Part shown: in pieces, positions 26,113-33,579 of the stretch
How the letters are laid out: every line of letters starts with the position of its first letter
Position numbering within the stretch: position 1 is the stretch's first letter
Source of the DNA: Bdellovibrio bacteriovorus
GTDB taxonomy: Bacteria > Bdellovibrionota > Bdellovibrionia > Bdellovibrionales > Bdellovibrionaceae
Direction of reading: 5' to 3'
NCBI RefSeq assembly: GCF_025558485.1
Contig: NZ_CP102930.1
Coordinates: forward strand, 310,001-374,000
DNA length: 64,000 nucleotides
Made by a program: the position numbers and the translations under genes
The notes under the pieces: generated by a model
Database searches by the model: none
What the model was told of the DNA's origin: nothing
The model's input: the letters and a program-made list of their open reading frames with translations, nothing else

Positions 26113-26688
26113 ATGAAGCCTCTTATCCTTGCCTCAGAGTCCCCGCGCCGAAAACAGCTGCTTAGTGAAGCCGGTTTTTCATTCGACGTGGTGCCAGTTA
26201 AAATATCGGAAATTCCCAATAAAAACCTGAATGTAAACGAGCAGATTTTAGATATTGCCCGTCGTAAGGCGAGGGCCGCTTTGCCTCTGCTAAAGGCCAG
26301 CCGTACAGAGCCGTTTATTGTGCTTACAGCCGACACGGAGGTGATTTTTGGGGGTGGCCCCCTGGGAAAACCCCAGGATCGCGAGGATGCCTTCCGAATT
26401 CTCAGGCTTTTGTCGGGAAAATATCATGAAGTACTGACGGCCGTGTGCCTGGTCGAGTCCAGCTCGGGGAAAGAGCTGTCTCATGTTGAGACGACAAAAG
26501 TTTATTTCAAAAATTTGAGTGATGCTGAAATCTGGACCTACATTGACACCGGGGAGCCGATGGACAAAGCCGGGGCCTACGGAATTCAGGGCCAGGGTCG
26601 AGCCTTCGTCGAGAAAATCGACGGCCCCTTCGACAACGTCGTGGGCCTTCCCGTTGAAGCGGTGAAAAATCTACTGTCCAAAATTTAA
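26113..26688 (+). CDS. maf: Maf/YhdE family nucleotide pyrophosphatase
   Basis: 191 residues from ATG 26113 (PLILASESPRRKQLL), the standard Maf N-terminus. The nucleotide-binding SESPRR loop, the catalytic Asp in LTADTEV (about residue 72) and GKPQDREDAFRIL are present. These enzymes hydrolyse dTTP/UTP or modified nucleotides and affect septation when overproduced in some species. Only 28 bases separate its start from that of tadC, and I see no good ribosome-binding site. Its promoter must lie within tadC and vice versa. Confidence 0.92.
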   Translation: MKPLILASESPRRKQLLSEAGFSFDVVPVKISEIPNKNLNVNEQILDIARRKARAALPLLKASRTEPFIVLTADTEVIFGGGPLGKPQDREDAFRILRLLSGKYHEVLTAVCLVESSSGKELSHVETTKVYFKNLSDAEIWTYIDTGEPMDKAGAYGIQGQGRAFVEKIDGPFDNVVGLPVEAVKNLLSKI

Positions 26689-26764
26689 ACGCTGAAAGTT
26701 CTCTGGGGTGAAAGCACCAACCTCTGGTATGGTGGCCCATCTTTTTCCATCGGAGGTCGTTCAC

Positions 26765-27625
26765 ATGAAGAAACGTTCCGTTTCTCTTACTCTGGCTGCT
26801 TTGACTTTGGCAGCTGCAACCACACACGCACAGGAAGTTTTGCCACAAGCCCCTTCCGTCCAGGAACTTATCGAACGTCAGGCTGAAGAAGGCCTGAAGC
26901 GCATGCAGGACTACGACGACACCTGGGGTATCTGGGATGTGCTAAAGCCCCGCAACAAGTGTAAGTATGCGATTCAAATTCCTGATCCTGTCACGCGTGG
27001 AACCATTGCACTGACATTTGATGACGGACCAAACCCTGCCAGCACCCCTTTGGTTCTGGAGGTGCTCAAAGCTCATAATGCCAAGGCCACCTTCTTTATG
27101 TTGGGAAGTGCCATCAAAGGCAATGAAGCTCTGGTTCAGCGCGTGGTAAATGAAGGCCATCATATTGCCAACCACTCTTACAGCCACCCGAACTTCCACG
27201 AGCTAAGTTCCTCAAAAGCACAGTCAGAGGTTTCAGCCACGGACCGCATGCTGCGTTCCTTTTCTCAGCCGACTTACTTCCGTTACCCTTATGGCAATTC
27301 CACTTGTTCTGCCAATGAGATGATTGAATCTTTGGGCTATCACATCACAGGCTGGGACATTGACACTTGTGACTGGGCCTATGCAGACGGCTACGTGACT
27401 GACAAAGAAAATGCAACCTGCCAGACACCCGACAGTCTGCGCCGGGATTATGCCGGTCACGTGATGCGTGAAGTGGCAAAAACACAGGGCGGCGTTTTGC
27501 TTATGCATGACGTACACATGAACACCGCAAAAAGTCTGGATCGCCTGCTGACCATGCTGGAACAAAAAGGCTATCGCTTTGTGACTTTGGATGATCGCAA
27601 TATCTTCCCTAAACTAAATCGTTAA
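26765..27625 (+). CDS. Secreted polysaccharide deacetylase, NodB family
   Basis: 286 residues from ATG 26765, with GGAGG nine bases upstream. The signal peptide ends at about AQ23. The NodB homology domain starts at about 80: TFDDGPN gives Asp86/Asp87, HSYSH gives His137 and His141 of the metal site, and RYPYG (about 178) and the C-terminal LMHDVH (about 242) complete the active site. The likely substrate is an N-acetylated polymer such as peptidoglycan or chitin. In predatory Bdellovibrio, deacetylation of prey peptidoglycan is a known step, so a role in marking the prey wall is possible but not shown here. Confidence 0.88.
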   Translation: MKKRSVSLTLAALTLAAATTHAQEVLPQAPSVQELIERQAEEGLKRMQDYDDTWGIWDVLKPRNKCKYAIQIPDPVTRGTIALTFDDGPNPASTPLVLEVLKAHNAKATFFMLGSAIKGNEALVQRVVNEGHHIANHSYSHPNFHELSSSKAQSEVSATDRMLRSFSQPTYFRYPYGNSTCSANEMIESLGYHITGWDIDTCDWAYADGYVTDKENATCQTPDSLRRDYAGHVMREVAKTQGGVLLMHDVHMNTAKSLDRLLTMLEQKGYRFVTLDDRNIFPKLNR

Positions 27626-28186
27626 TTACGAAGATTCAAGAATGCTGGGTCTTCCCAATGGGCCCGGCAGTATCTTGATATACCGCAGATGATTTAAAAG
27701 ACCTGCCTCGCTGACGACAGAGATTTTCACAGTCAGATCCACAAGTCGTGTCCAGGGCCGAAAATCCCAGAATTTCTTTTTCAAAGCCCGCGTCTTTCCA
27801 GAGCCCGTAATCATCAACGCCAGCATCCCACTGATCGCACGAATAAACGGTGCGAACGAAGACCGGCTTTTTAATTTAATCAACAGATGTAAATCCTGAC
27901 CATGGGTTAAAATCTCCCGGATGGAGATTCCATATTTCCCTGCCTGAGCACGGACAATTTCCTGAATAAGACGCCTGTTCCGGGCTGTCTTCAATGACCA
28001 TTCACCCTGCGCCTGTTCTGAATGAAGTGCCACATGCACTCCCCGCTTCAAAGAAAGCGGCCTTGCGGTTTTTGCATGGCTTTTCTTTAAAAGCGTACCC
28101 CCGAACTGCCTCATAGGATGCAGCCGGGGGTCATCTGTGCGGATTGCGGCTATTCGCGCCGTGGCTCTTCGGGAGGAGCGTCTCAT
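27626..28186 (-). pseudogene. IS200/REP-associated transposase-like protein with altered catalytic motif
   Basis: 186 residues resembling the short Y1 transposase-like proteins. Supporting patterns are RPLSLKRGVHVALHSEQAQG and LLIKLKSRSSFAPFIRAISGMLALMITGSGKTRAL, plus KKKFWDFRPWTRLVDL. The HUH motif normally reads N-H-x-H; here it is HGQDLHLLI, so one His is Asp. I also see no clear catalytic Tyr in the usual place. It may be a dead or domesticated copy. No terminal inverted repeats or target duplication are visible. It meets the deacetylase gene tail to tail with no spacer. Confidence 0.6.
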
Positions 28187-28281
28187 AAACCATGTTCTAC
28201 CACCATTTCACACATCGTCAACAAAAAAGTAGCGATGGTATTTCTATGGACAAAAAGGATTTACATCTGCTATGAAAAGGC

Positions 28282-28941
28282 ATGGATTTAAAAGAGATTC
28301 TTCAGAAAGCCCATCCGGCCAAAGTGCTTGCAGTTTCCAAACTTCAGCCCGCCGACAAGATTCGCGACCTGTACAGCAAAGGACAGCGCCGCTTCGGCGA
28401 AAACTATGTTCAGGAAGCACTGGAAAAACAAAAGCTTCTGGCCGATTTGCCGGACATTGAATGGCATCTCATCGGACATCTGCAAAAAAATAAGGCCCGG
28501 ATGGTCGTCGGAGCCTTTCATCTGATTCACTCGGTGGATTCTTTGGAACTGGCCCAAACGCTCAACCGCCAGTGCGAAACCAAAGGCCTGCAACAAAAAA
28601 TTCTTATTCAAGTCAATCTGGCGCAGGAGGAATCCAAGGATGGTTTTTCAAAAGAAAAACTTTTGGAATGCTGGAAGTCCCTGACAGCACTGGTGCATTT
28701 AAATATTTTTGGTTTTATGACCATGCCACCATTAACCGAAACCGGGGCAGAAGTGCGTCCTTACTTTGTGGAGCTGCGTGAATTGCGCGATCAACTGAAA
28801 ACGATGACGGATCTTCAAGTTCATCCACTGACAGAGCTGTCAATGGGCACGAGCCATGATTACCCTGTCGCAGTTGAGGAAGGTGCAACAATCGTACGGC
28901 TTGGGACTATTTTATTTGGCGAACGCCCCGCCAAAGGGTAG
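28282..28941 (+). CDS. YggS/PLPBP family pyridoxal-phosphate homeostasis protein
   Basis: 219 residues with the PLP-binding Lys20 in LAVSKLQP, then GENYVQEALEK, the IEWHLIGHLQKNKAR motif and the phosphate-binding LSMGTSHDYPVAVEEGATIVRLGTILFG end. The N-terminus is short compared with typical relatives, since a stop codon lies directly upstream in frame. It buffers PLP and is not a catalytic racemase. It begins the yggS-proC-divIVA-yggU cluster. Confidence 0.93.
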   Translation: MDLKEILQKAHPAKVLAVSKLQPADKIRDLYSKGQRRFGENYVQEALEKQKLLADLPDIEWHLIGHLQKNKARMVVGAFHLIHSVDSLELAQTLNRQCETKGLQQKILIQVNLAQEESKDGFSKEKLLECWKSLTALVHLNIFGFMTMPPLTETGAEVRPYFVELRELRDQLKTMTDLQVHPLTELSMGTSHDYPVAVEEGATIVRLGTILFGERPAKG

Positions 28942-28950
28942 GATCACTAT

Positions 28951-29778
28951 ATGAATCCCTTGTTGAAATCGCAAAAAGTCGGCTTTCTTGGGGCAGGAAA
29001 TATGGCGCAAGCCATGATTAAAGGTCTCATCGAAGGAGGCCTCCCTGCCAAAAATATTTACGCTTCCAATCGCTCCGAAGGAAAACTTCACAAACTCGCA
29101 GAAACTTACCATATCAATCCGGTGTCAAGTAACGATGAACTGGTGGATAAGTGCGATATCATTATCCTTGCAATTAAACCGCAGGATCTTCTGAATGCTC
29201 TGGAGCCCGTCACACGCAGCTTTGATGAACATAAAATTGTCATCAGCGTGGCTGCGGGAATCCGCATGGAAAGCCTGGAACGCTATGTTCAGGGCGCCCG
29301 CCTTGCACGCGTGATGCCGAACACCCCGTCCCTGATCGGCCGTGGTGTGATTGGGTATCTGCTGAATGATGACGACGACGGAGGCCTTGAGGCCACCGTG
29401 GAAGATTTGTTCACACCACTGGGCCGGGTGATTCATGTCGGCGACGAGGATCAATTTGAAGCCCTGATGGTTTCCTGCTCCAGCGGAACCGGCTTCGTCT
29501 TTGAAATGATGATGTACTGGCAGGACTGGATTGAAGAACACGGCTTCTCTGTCGAAGAGGCCCGCCTGATGACCATCGAAACCTTTGTGGGAGCGTCCCT
29601 TCTGGCCGCACAAGCCCGTGAAGGCGTCGAAGACCTTCAGGCCCGCGTCACTTCCAAAAAAGGTGTCACGGCAGCTGGACTTCAGTCCATGAGAGAGCTT
29701 GAGATCGAACGCGCTCTTCGCATCAGCTTTGAAAAGGCGGCGATGAGAAACAAAGAAATGGCCCGGGAAATCAAATAG
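28951..29778 (+). CDS. proC: Pyrroline-5-carboxylate reductase
   Basis: 275 residues. The Rossmann motif VGFLGAGNMAQAMIKGLI (about 11-28) binds NADPH, MPNTPSLIGRGV is at about 121-132, and the C-terminal RVTSKKGVTAAGL (about 231) is the substrate site. It performs the last step of proline synthesis. It starts nine bases after yggS ends. The proC-yggS pairing is widespread, and here it connects to divIVA. Confidence 0.96.
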   Translation: MNPLLKSQKVGFLGAGNMAQAMIKGLIEGGLPAKNIYASNRSEGKLHKLAETYHINPVSSNDELVDKCDIIILAIKPQDLLNALEPVTRSFDEHKIVISVAAGIRMESLERYVQGARLARVMPNTPSLIGRGVIGYLLNDDDDGGLEATVEDLFTPLGRVIHVGDEDQFEALMVSCSSGTGFVFEMMMYWQDWIEEHGFSVEEARLMTIETFVGASLLAAQAREGVEDLQARVTSKKGVTAAGLQSMRELEIERALRISFEKAAMRNKEMAREIK

Positions 29779-29838
29779 TCTTGCCCGCAGACAGACTCGG
29801 CCTTTATCCTTAATTCATATTGTTCAAGGAGGAACAAG

Positions 29839-30378
29839 ATGAGAATTACTCCTATCGATATCGCACACAAGTCTTTTGGTAAAAAGATGATGGGACTTGA
29901 TGCTGACGAGGTTATGGATTTCCTTCAGCAGATCGCGGCACAAATGGAAGCTCTGATTCAAGAGCGTAACACTCTAAAAGAAGCCATCCGCGAAAAAGAA
30001 CTTTCCTTGATGGAATACAAAGAGCGTGATCAGGTTTTGAAAGAAACTATCGCCACAGCCACCCAGATGGCAGATCGTCTGCGTCAGGATGCAGACCGCG
30101 AAGCGAAGCTGATTATTGCGGATGCTCAGCAGAAGGCTGAAATTATCACTCGTGACTCTCGTGATTCATTGAAAAAAATGTATCAGGAAGTAACCGAGCT
30201 AAAACGTGCACGCATGCAGTTTGAAGCCAATTTAAAAGCTCTGGCTCAGGCACACTTGTCACTGTTGGAACAAGGCGAGAAATACATGCCTCAGGCTCAG
30301 CTTCCAAATCACAACATTGTGAACGGAAATGGCAATGCAGGCCGCTCTCCAAACGTGTCTCCGCTGTCAGCAGAATAA
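29839..30378 (+). CDS. divIVA: DivIVA family cell-pole protein
   Basis: 179 residues with the N-terminal membrane-binding DivIVA segment (MRITPIDIAHKSFGKKMMGLDADEVMDFL), where Phe13 and the basic residues mark the curvature-binding tip. A long coiled coil (about 30-130) follows, and then a Gln/Asn-rich disordered tail. AAGGAGG is close upstream of the start. DivIVA is usual in Gram-positives but has been studied in Bdellovibrio, where it affects progeny morphology. The neighbouring yggS and proC match the ylm-like neighbourhood of Gram-positive divIVA. Confidence 0.93.
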   Translation: MRITPIDIAHKSFGKKMMGLDADEVMDFLQQIAAQMEALIQERNTLKEAIREKELSLMEYKERDQVLKETIATATQMADRLRQDADREAKLIIADAQQKAEIITRDSRDSLKKMYQEVTELKRARMQFEANLKALAQAHLSLLEQGEKYMPQAQLPNHNIVNGNGNAGRSPNVSPLSAE

Positions 30379-30392
30379 TTCCGGTTTTCTTC

Positions 30393-30683
30393 ATGATTGA
30401 AACAACAAAAGGTGGAGTTCGGCTCCACCTTTTCATTCAGCCTAAAGCCTCCAAAAACGAAGTTGTGGGTCCTCACAACGGCGAACTTAAAGTTAAAATC
30501 ACAGCTCCGCCCATTGACGGCCGCGCCAACGAAGGCCTGATCGAATTCATGTCCGATCTTTTTGATATTCCGAAAAGAGATGTTGTGCTGGTCAAAGGCG
30601 ACACCGGCCGGCATAAGGTTGTTGAACTCTGCGGCCTGAGCGAAGAAACGGTCCGGGGCATTTTAAAAGTACCCCGGGAATAA
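30393..30683 (+). CDS. YggU/DUF167 family protein
   Basis: 96 residues with the conserved core KPKASKNEVVGPHNGELKVKITAPPIDGRANEGLIEF (here LFIQPKASKNEVVG at about 14), typical of the small YggU fold of unknown function. It lies 14 bases after divIVA and ends the cluster. Its stop abuts the convergent gene at 30684. Confidence 0.9.
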   Translation: MIETTKGGVRLHLFIQPKASKNEVVGPHNGELKVKITAPPIDGRANEGLIEFMSDLFDIPKRDVVLVKGDTGRHKVVELCGLSEETVRGILKVPRE

Positions 30684-31844
30684 TTAACGGCCTCTTTGCT
30701 TCTTGTTGGATTTCAGTTCGATCTGGAATTCCGTATTATCCAGTTCCTGTTGCAACTGATCCTGATTCACGCGCTTGCGCTTCTTAGCCTTGGTGGGACG
30801 TGGTTTAAACAGGTTCTGATCCACGCCATCATCAAGCTGCTCCTGAAAGCGTTGAACCTTTTTCTGCGAACTCATTTCGCTTTCTTCATACATATTGGAA
30901 CGGTAGTTCGGAACCGGATTTGCAACTGGCGCCACGTACTCCTGCTCTGAATACCCCTCGCTCATATCAAAACTATAGCGCAGGAAGCCTCCCACATGAA
31001 AACCCGCAGCAGCATTGGAACCTGTCAAAGTGGTTCCCCCGTTAACCTGCAAAGTCCATTTGGGCGTCATCAGCCAGGTTGCATAAATCTGGGAATCCAT
31101 CAGGTTGGGCTTCACCCCGTAAAACTTCATCGAACCCGCATTAACCCCGCTGATATAAGAAGTCCGCAAGGCCTCTGTCACATCCGTCGTGTCATCAGAA
31201 ACACTCTGATAACCGAACAGTTCTCCACCCAAACGGAAGCGGTTCATTTTAAACTGCGCCCCCACACCCCACGGCATCAGGAACGAACGTCCACCGCTGC
31301 GGAAGTTAAACCCCAACCATCCATAGCCGCGCAAAGTTCCAAAGTCTTTTTGGGCAATCAAACGGGAGCGAACCTCAAAAACACCCTCAGAATTCAGTAC
31401 GGTATCCGAAGCAGGGTCCACCTCTTCAAACGGCATGACGGCAATGATTTCAGGAATCAGCTGGAACGCATCTGAATACATCAGAAAATCAAAGCCCACA
31501 GCCGCTTCACTGAAGGAGCTATTGCCACGAGTTGCAACAGAATCCTTGCTTTCAGCATTGGAAACCGTTCCCCAACCAAAAACAGACCAGTTTCTTTTTG
31601 GGGTGTAACGAGTCCCAAAGGACGAATCCAACAGGGAATAGGTATTTCCACTGGGAAGATTCTGACTTCCCCCGCCAGAAGACGGATAGTTGGCTTCAGA
31701 ATAGAAGTAGTTAACAGACGCCTCAAAATCCCAGCGATCCCGCCGGAACTCTTTGTAATTATCCACAGCCAGAGCTGGCAATGAAATCGAAAAAATACTT
31801 AAGAAGGCAATTGCCCAACGCTGAAGATTATTTGCCATTTTCAT
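30684..31844 (-). CDS. Secreted outer-membrane-like protein with basic tail
   Basis: 386 residues with a Sec signal peptide (about 1-26, ending SLPALA). Residues 35-290 alternate aromatic and polar strands like a beta-barrel (SVFGWGTVSNAES, RGYGWLGFNFRSGG, WTLQVNGGTTLTGSNAA). The C-terminal 70 residues are charged and strongly basic (RPTKAKKRKRVNQ, KSNKKQRGR), unusual for a porin and perhaps a periplasmic or peptidoglycan-binding tail. AGGA lies just before the start. Only 23 bases separate it from the divergent MFS gene, so the promoters must overlap. No family is recognised. Confidence 0.68.
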   Translation of the reverse strand: MKMANNLQRWAIAFLSIFSISLPALAVDNYKEFRRDRWDFEASVNYFYSEANYPSSGGGSQNLPSGNTYSLLDSSFGTRYTPKRNWSVFGWGTVSNAESKDSVATRGNSSFSEAAVGFDFLMYSDAFQLIPEIIAVMPFEEVDPASDTVLNSEGVFEVRSRLIAQKDFGTLRGYGWLGFNFRSGGRSFLMPWGVGAQFKMNRFRLGGELFGYQSVSDDTTDVTEALRTSYISGVNAGSMKFYGVKPNLMDSQIYATWLMTPKWTLQVNGGTTLTGSNAAAGFHVGGFLRYSFDMSEGYSEQEYVAPVANPVPNYRSNMYEESEMSSQKKVQRFQEQLDDGVDQNLFKPRPTKAKKRKRVNQDQLQQELDNTEFQIELKSNKKQRGR

Positions 31845-31867
31845 AACTTCCTAATATTAACAAGCCT

Positions 31868-33085
31868 ATGACGGCGACATCAAACAAATCACAGCTAGCG
31901 ATCATCTTTTTCACTGTTTTCCTGTATTTAGTGGGCTTTGGTGTGGTTATTCCAATTCTCCCCATCCTAAGTCGCAACTTCGGTGCTTCGGCACTCGAAA
32001 CAGGTTTGCTGCTGTCTGTGTATTCTTTGATGCAGTTTTTGTTCTCGCCATTCTGGGGTCGCCTGAGTGACCGCTATGGCCGTCGTCCGATCTTACTATT
32101 TTGTCTGGTTGGCGAAACTTTTTCTTACATCATGTTCGCATGGGCACGTTCTTTGGAATGGCTGTTTGTCGCTCGTCTGCTGGCGGGCTTCTTCGGAGCC
32201 AGTCTTTCCACAGCCTCAGCATATATTTCTGACATCACCCCTAAACACGAACGCTCCAAAGGCATGGCTTTGATTGGGGCTGCGTTCGGTCTGGGCTTTG
32301 TTGTCGGCCCGGCTCTGGGAGGCGGTCTGGCCGTATGGGGTCAGCATATTTCCGCAGCGGCGCACTTTGACACATCTTTTGCCTCTTACTGGGTTGCGGG
32401 ACTTTGTTTTGCCAACTTCCTGTTCGGTATGAAGTTCTTGAAAGAATCCTTAAGTGAAAAAAGTGAATCTGCAGCCAAGAAAAAACGTTTTTCAATCATG
32501 TGGCAGTATCTGAACAAAAAAACTGTCGGCCCGTTGATGGTCATTTTCCTGCTAAGCTCTTTAGCGATGTCTTCCATGGAAGCCACACTGATTTTATTCA
32601 TGGGCGAAAAGTATCAATGGGACGTTAAACAGGTCAGCTTCGGTTTTGCTTATATTGGTTTAATCATCATCTTTACTCAAGGCTTCCTGGTGCGCCGTCT
32701 GCTGCCGAAATGGGGCGAACGCAAAGTTCTGCGCTTGGGCATATTGCTTCTGGCTCTGGGATTAACTGGTATCGCGGTGGTGGACACCATCGCCGGCATG
32801 GCCGTAACCATGACATTACTGTCGCTGGGCAACGGTCTGGCGAATCCATCCACACTGGGAAGCATCAGCTTACTTTCTGATTCCTCAGAACAAGGGGCCG
32901 CGATGGGGGTCACTCAAAGCATGGCCTCTTTGGGGCGCATTTTAGGCCCCGCTTTGGGCGGATTCCTTTACGGATCTGTTGCCATCACTTCACCCTTCTG
33001 GGCTTCAGGTGTCATGGCATTTGCCGGACTTATGATCGTTGTTGCTATTTATAAACTTATTCCAGACCACGGCCGCGTAGGATAA
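31868..33085 (+). CDS. MFS drug/proton antiporter, TetA-like
   Basis: 405 residues with twelve hydrophobic segments. The conserved motif A is GRLSDRYGRRPILL (about 63-76, loop 2-3), and the motif C-like GFVVGPALGGGL (about 142-153) in helix 5 marks an antiporter. The family pattern is like TetA/Bcr-type drug exporters. The true substrate is unknown. It ends five bases before 33090-33425, which is probably co-transcribed. Confidence 0.9.
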   Translation: MTATSNKSQLAIIFFTVFLYLVGFGVVIPILPILSRNFGASALETGLLLSVYSLMQFLFSPFWGRLSDRYGRRPILLFCLVGETFSYIMFAWARSLEWLFVARLLAGFFGASLSTASAYISDITPKHERSKGMALIGAAFGLGFVVGPALGGGLAVWGQHISAAAHFDTSFASYWVAGLCFANFLFGMKFLKESLSEKSESAAKKKRFSIMWQYLNKKTVGPLMVIFLLSSLAMSSMEATLILFMGEKYQWDVKQVSFGFAYIGLIIIFTQGFLVRRLLPKWGERKVLRLGILLLALGLTGIAVVDTIAGMAVTMTLLSLGNGLANPSTLGSISLLSDSSEQGAAMGVTQSMASLGRILGPALGGFLYGSVAITSPFWASGVMAFAGLMIVVAIYKLIPDHGRVG

Positions 33086-33089
33086 CAAT

Positions 33090-33425
33090 ATGGAATTCAA
33101 CTCTATCGGTTACTTTCAATTCGACAATCTGATCCAAACACGCACGCCATTTCTGCTGGTCATCCTGGATCAGGTGGATCTTTCGGACTGGTACAAAAGT
33201 GTCACAAAAATGCACTTGGACAACATCAGTCTGCACTGCCAAATGGAAAATGTACTGGAATCGGTGAAATCCAAAAGCCTTCCGCCGCACTTTGCCGTCG
33301 TCGTTTTGGACAAAGATGAAAAATCCAGCCCCCAGGTGGTCACACAGCTTGAAGGTGCCGGATTCATTAATAGTTTCTTTGTCAAAGGTGGTTTGCAAGG
33401 GTTGCTAACCGAGCGCCAACAATAA
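33090..33425 (+). CDS. Small cytoplasmic protein, weakly rhodanese-like
   Basis: 111 residues. It begins just downstream of the exporter gene. The middle (PHFAVVVLDKDEKSS) and the end (LEGAGFINSFFVKGGLQGLL) resemble the last strands of a rhodanese fold, but the active-site Cys is absent (LDKDEKSS instead of a CxxG loop). I do not claim that family with confidence. It has no signal peptide. A regulatory or accessory role next to the exporter is possible. Confidence 0.5.
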   Translation: MEFNSIGYFQFDNLIQTRTPFLLVILDQVDLSDWYKSVTKMHLDNISLHCQMENVLESVKSKSLPPHFAVVVLDKDEKSSPQVVTQLEGAGFINSFFVKGGLQGLLTERQQ

Positions 33426-33528
33426 TTTGACACAGAAGCCGCCGCTTTTGTTAAAGCCTTGTTGTTGATTCATACGGTTTGTAACATACTGGGTACATCA
33501 AAACTGAAACTTTAAACAAGGATGTACC

Positions 33529-33579
33529 ATGAAAAAGTTTTTGATCGCAGCTATTGCAACGACAGGTGCTGAAATATGA
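33529..33579 (+). pseudogene. Orphaned start and signal-peptide remnant of the fibre gene
   Basis: ATG 33529 has AAGG eight bases upstream and codes MKKFLIAAIATTGAEI then stop, a truncated signal peptide. The following fibre frame (33554 onward) is shifted by one base relative to it. The joint runs through the bases CAGGTGCTG, which fit both a signal-peptide codon series and a fibre codon series, as expected from a short-homology deletion. Confidence 0.6.

Noticed and set aside
26085-26336. Upstream extension of tadC
   Set aside because: It would overlap maf and lacks a ribosome-binding site; ATG 26084 has GAGG.
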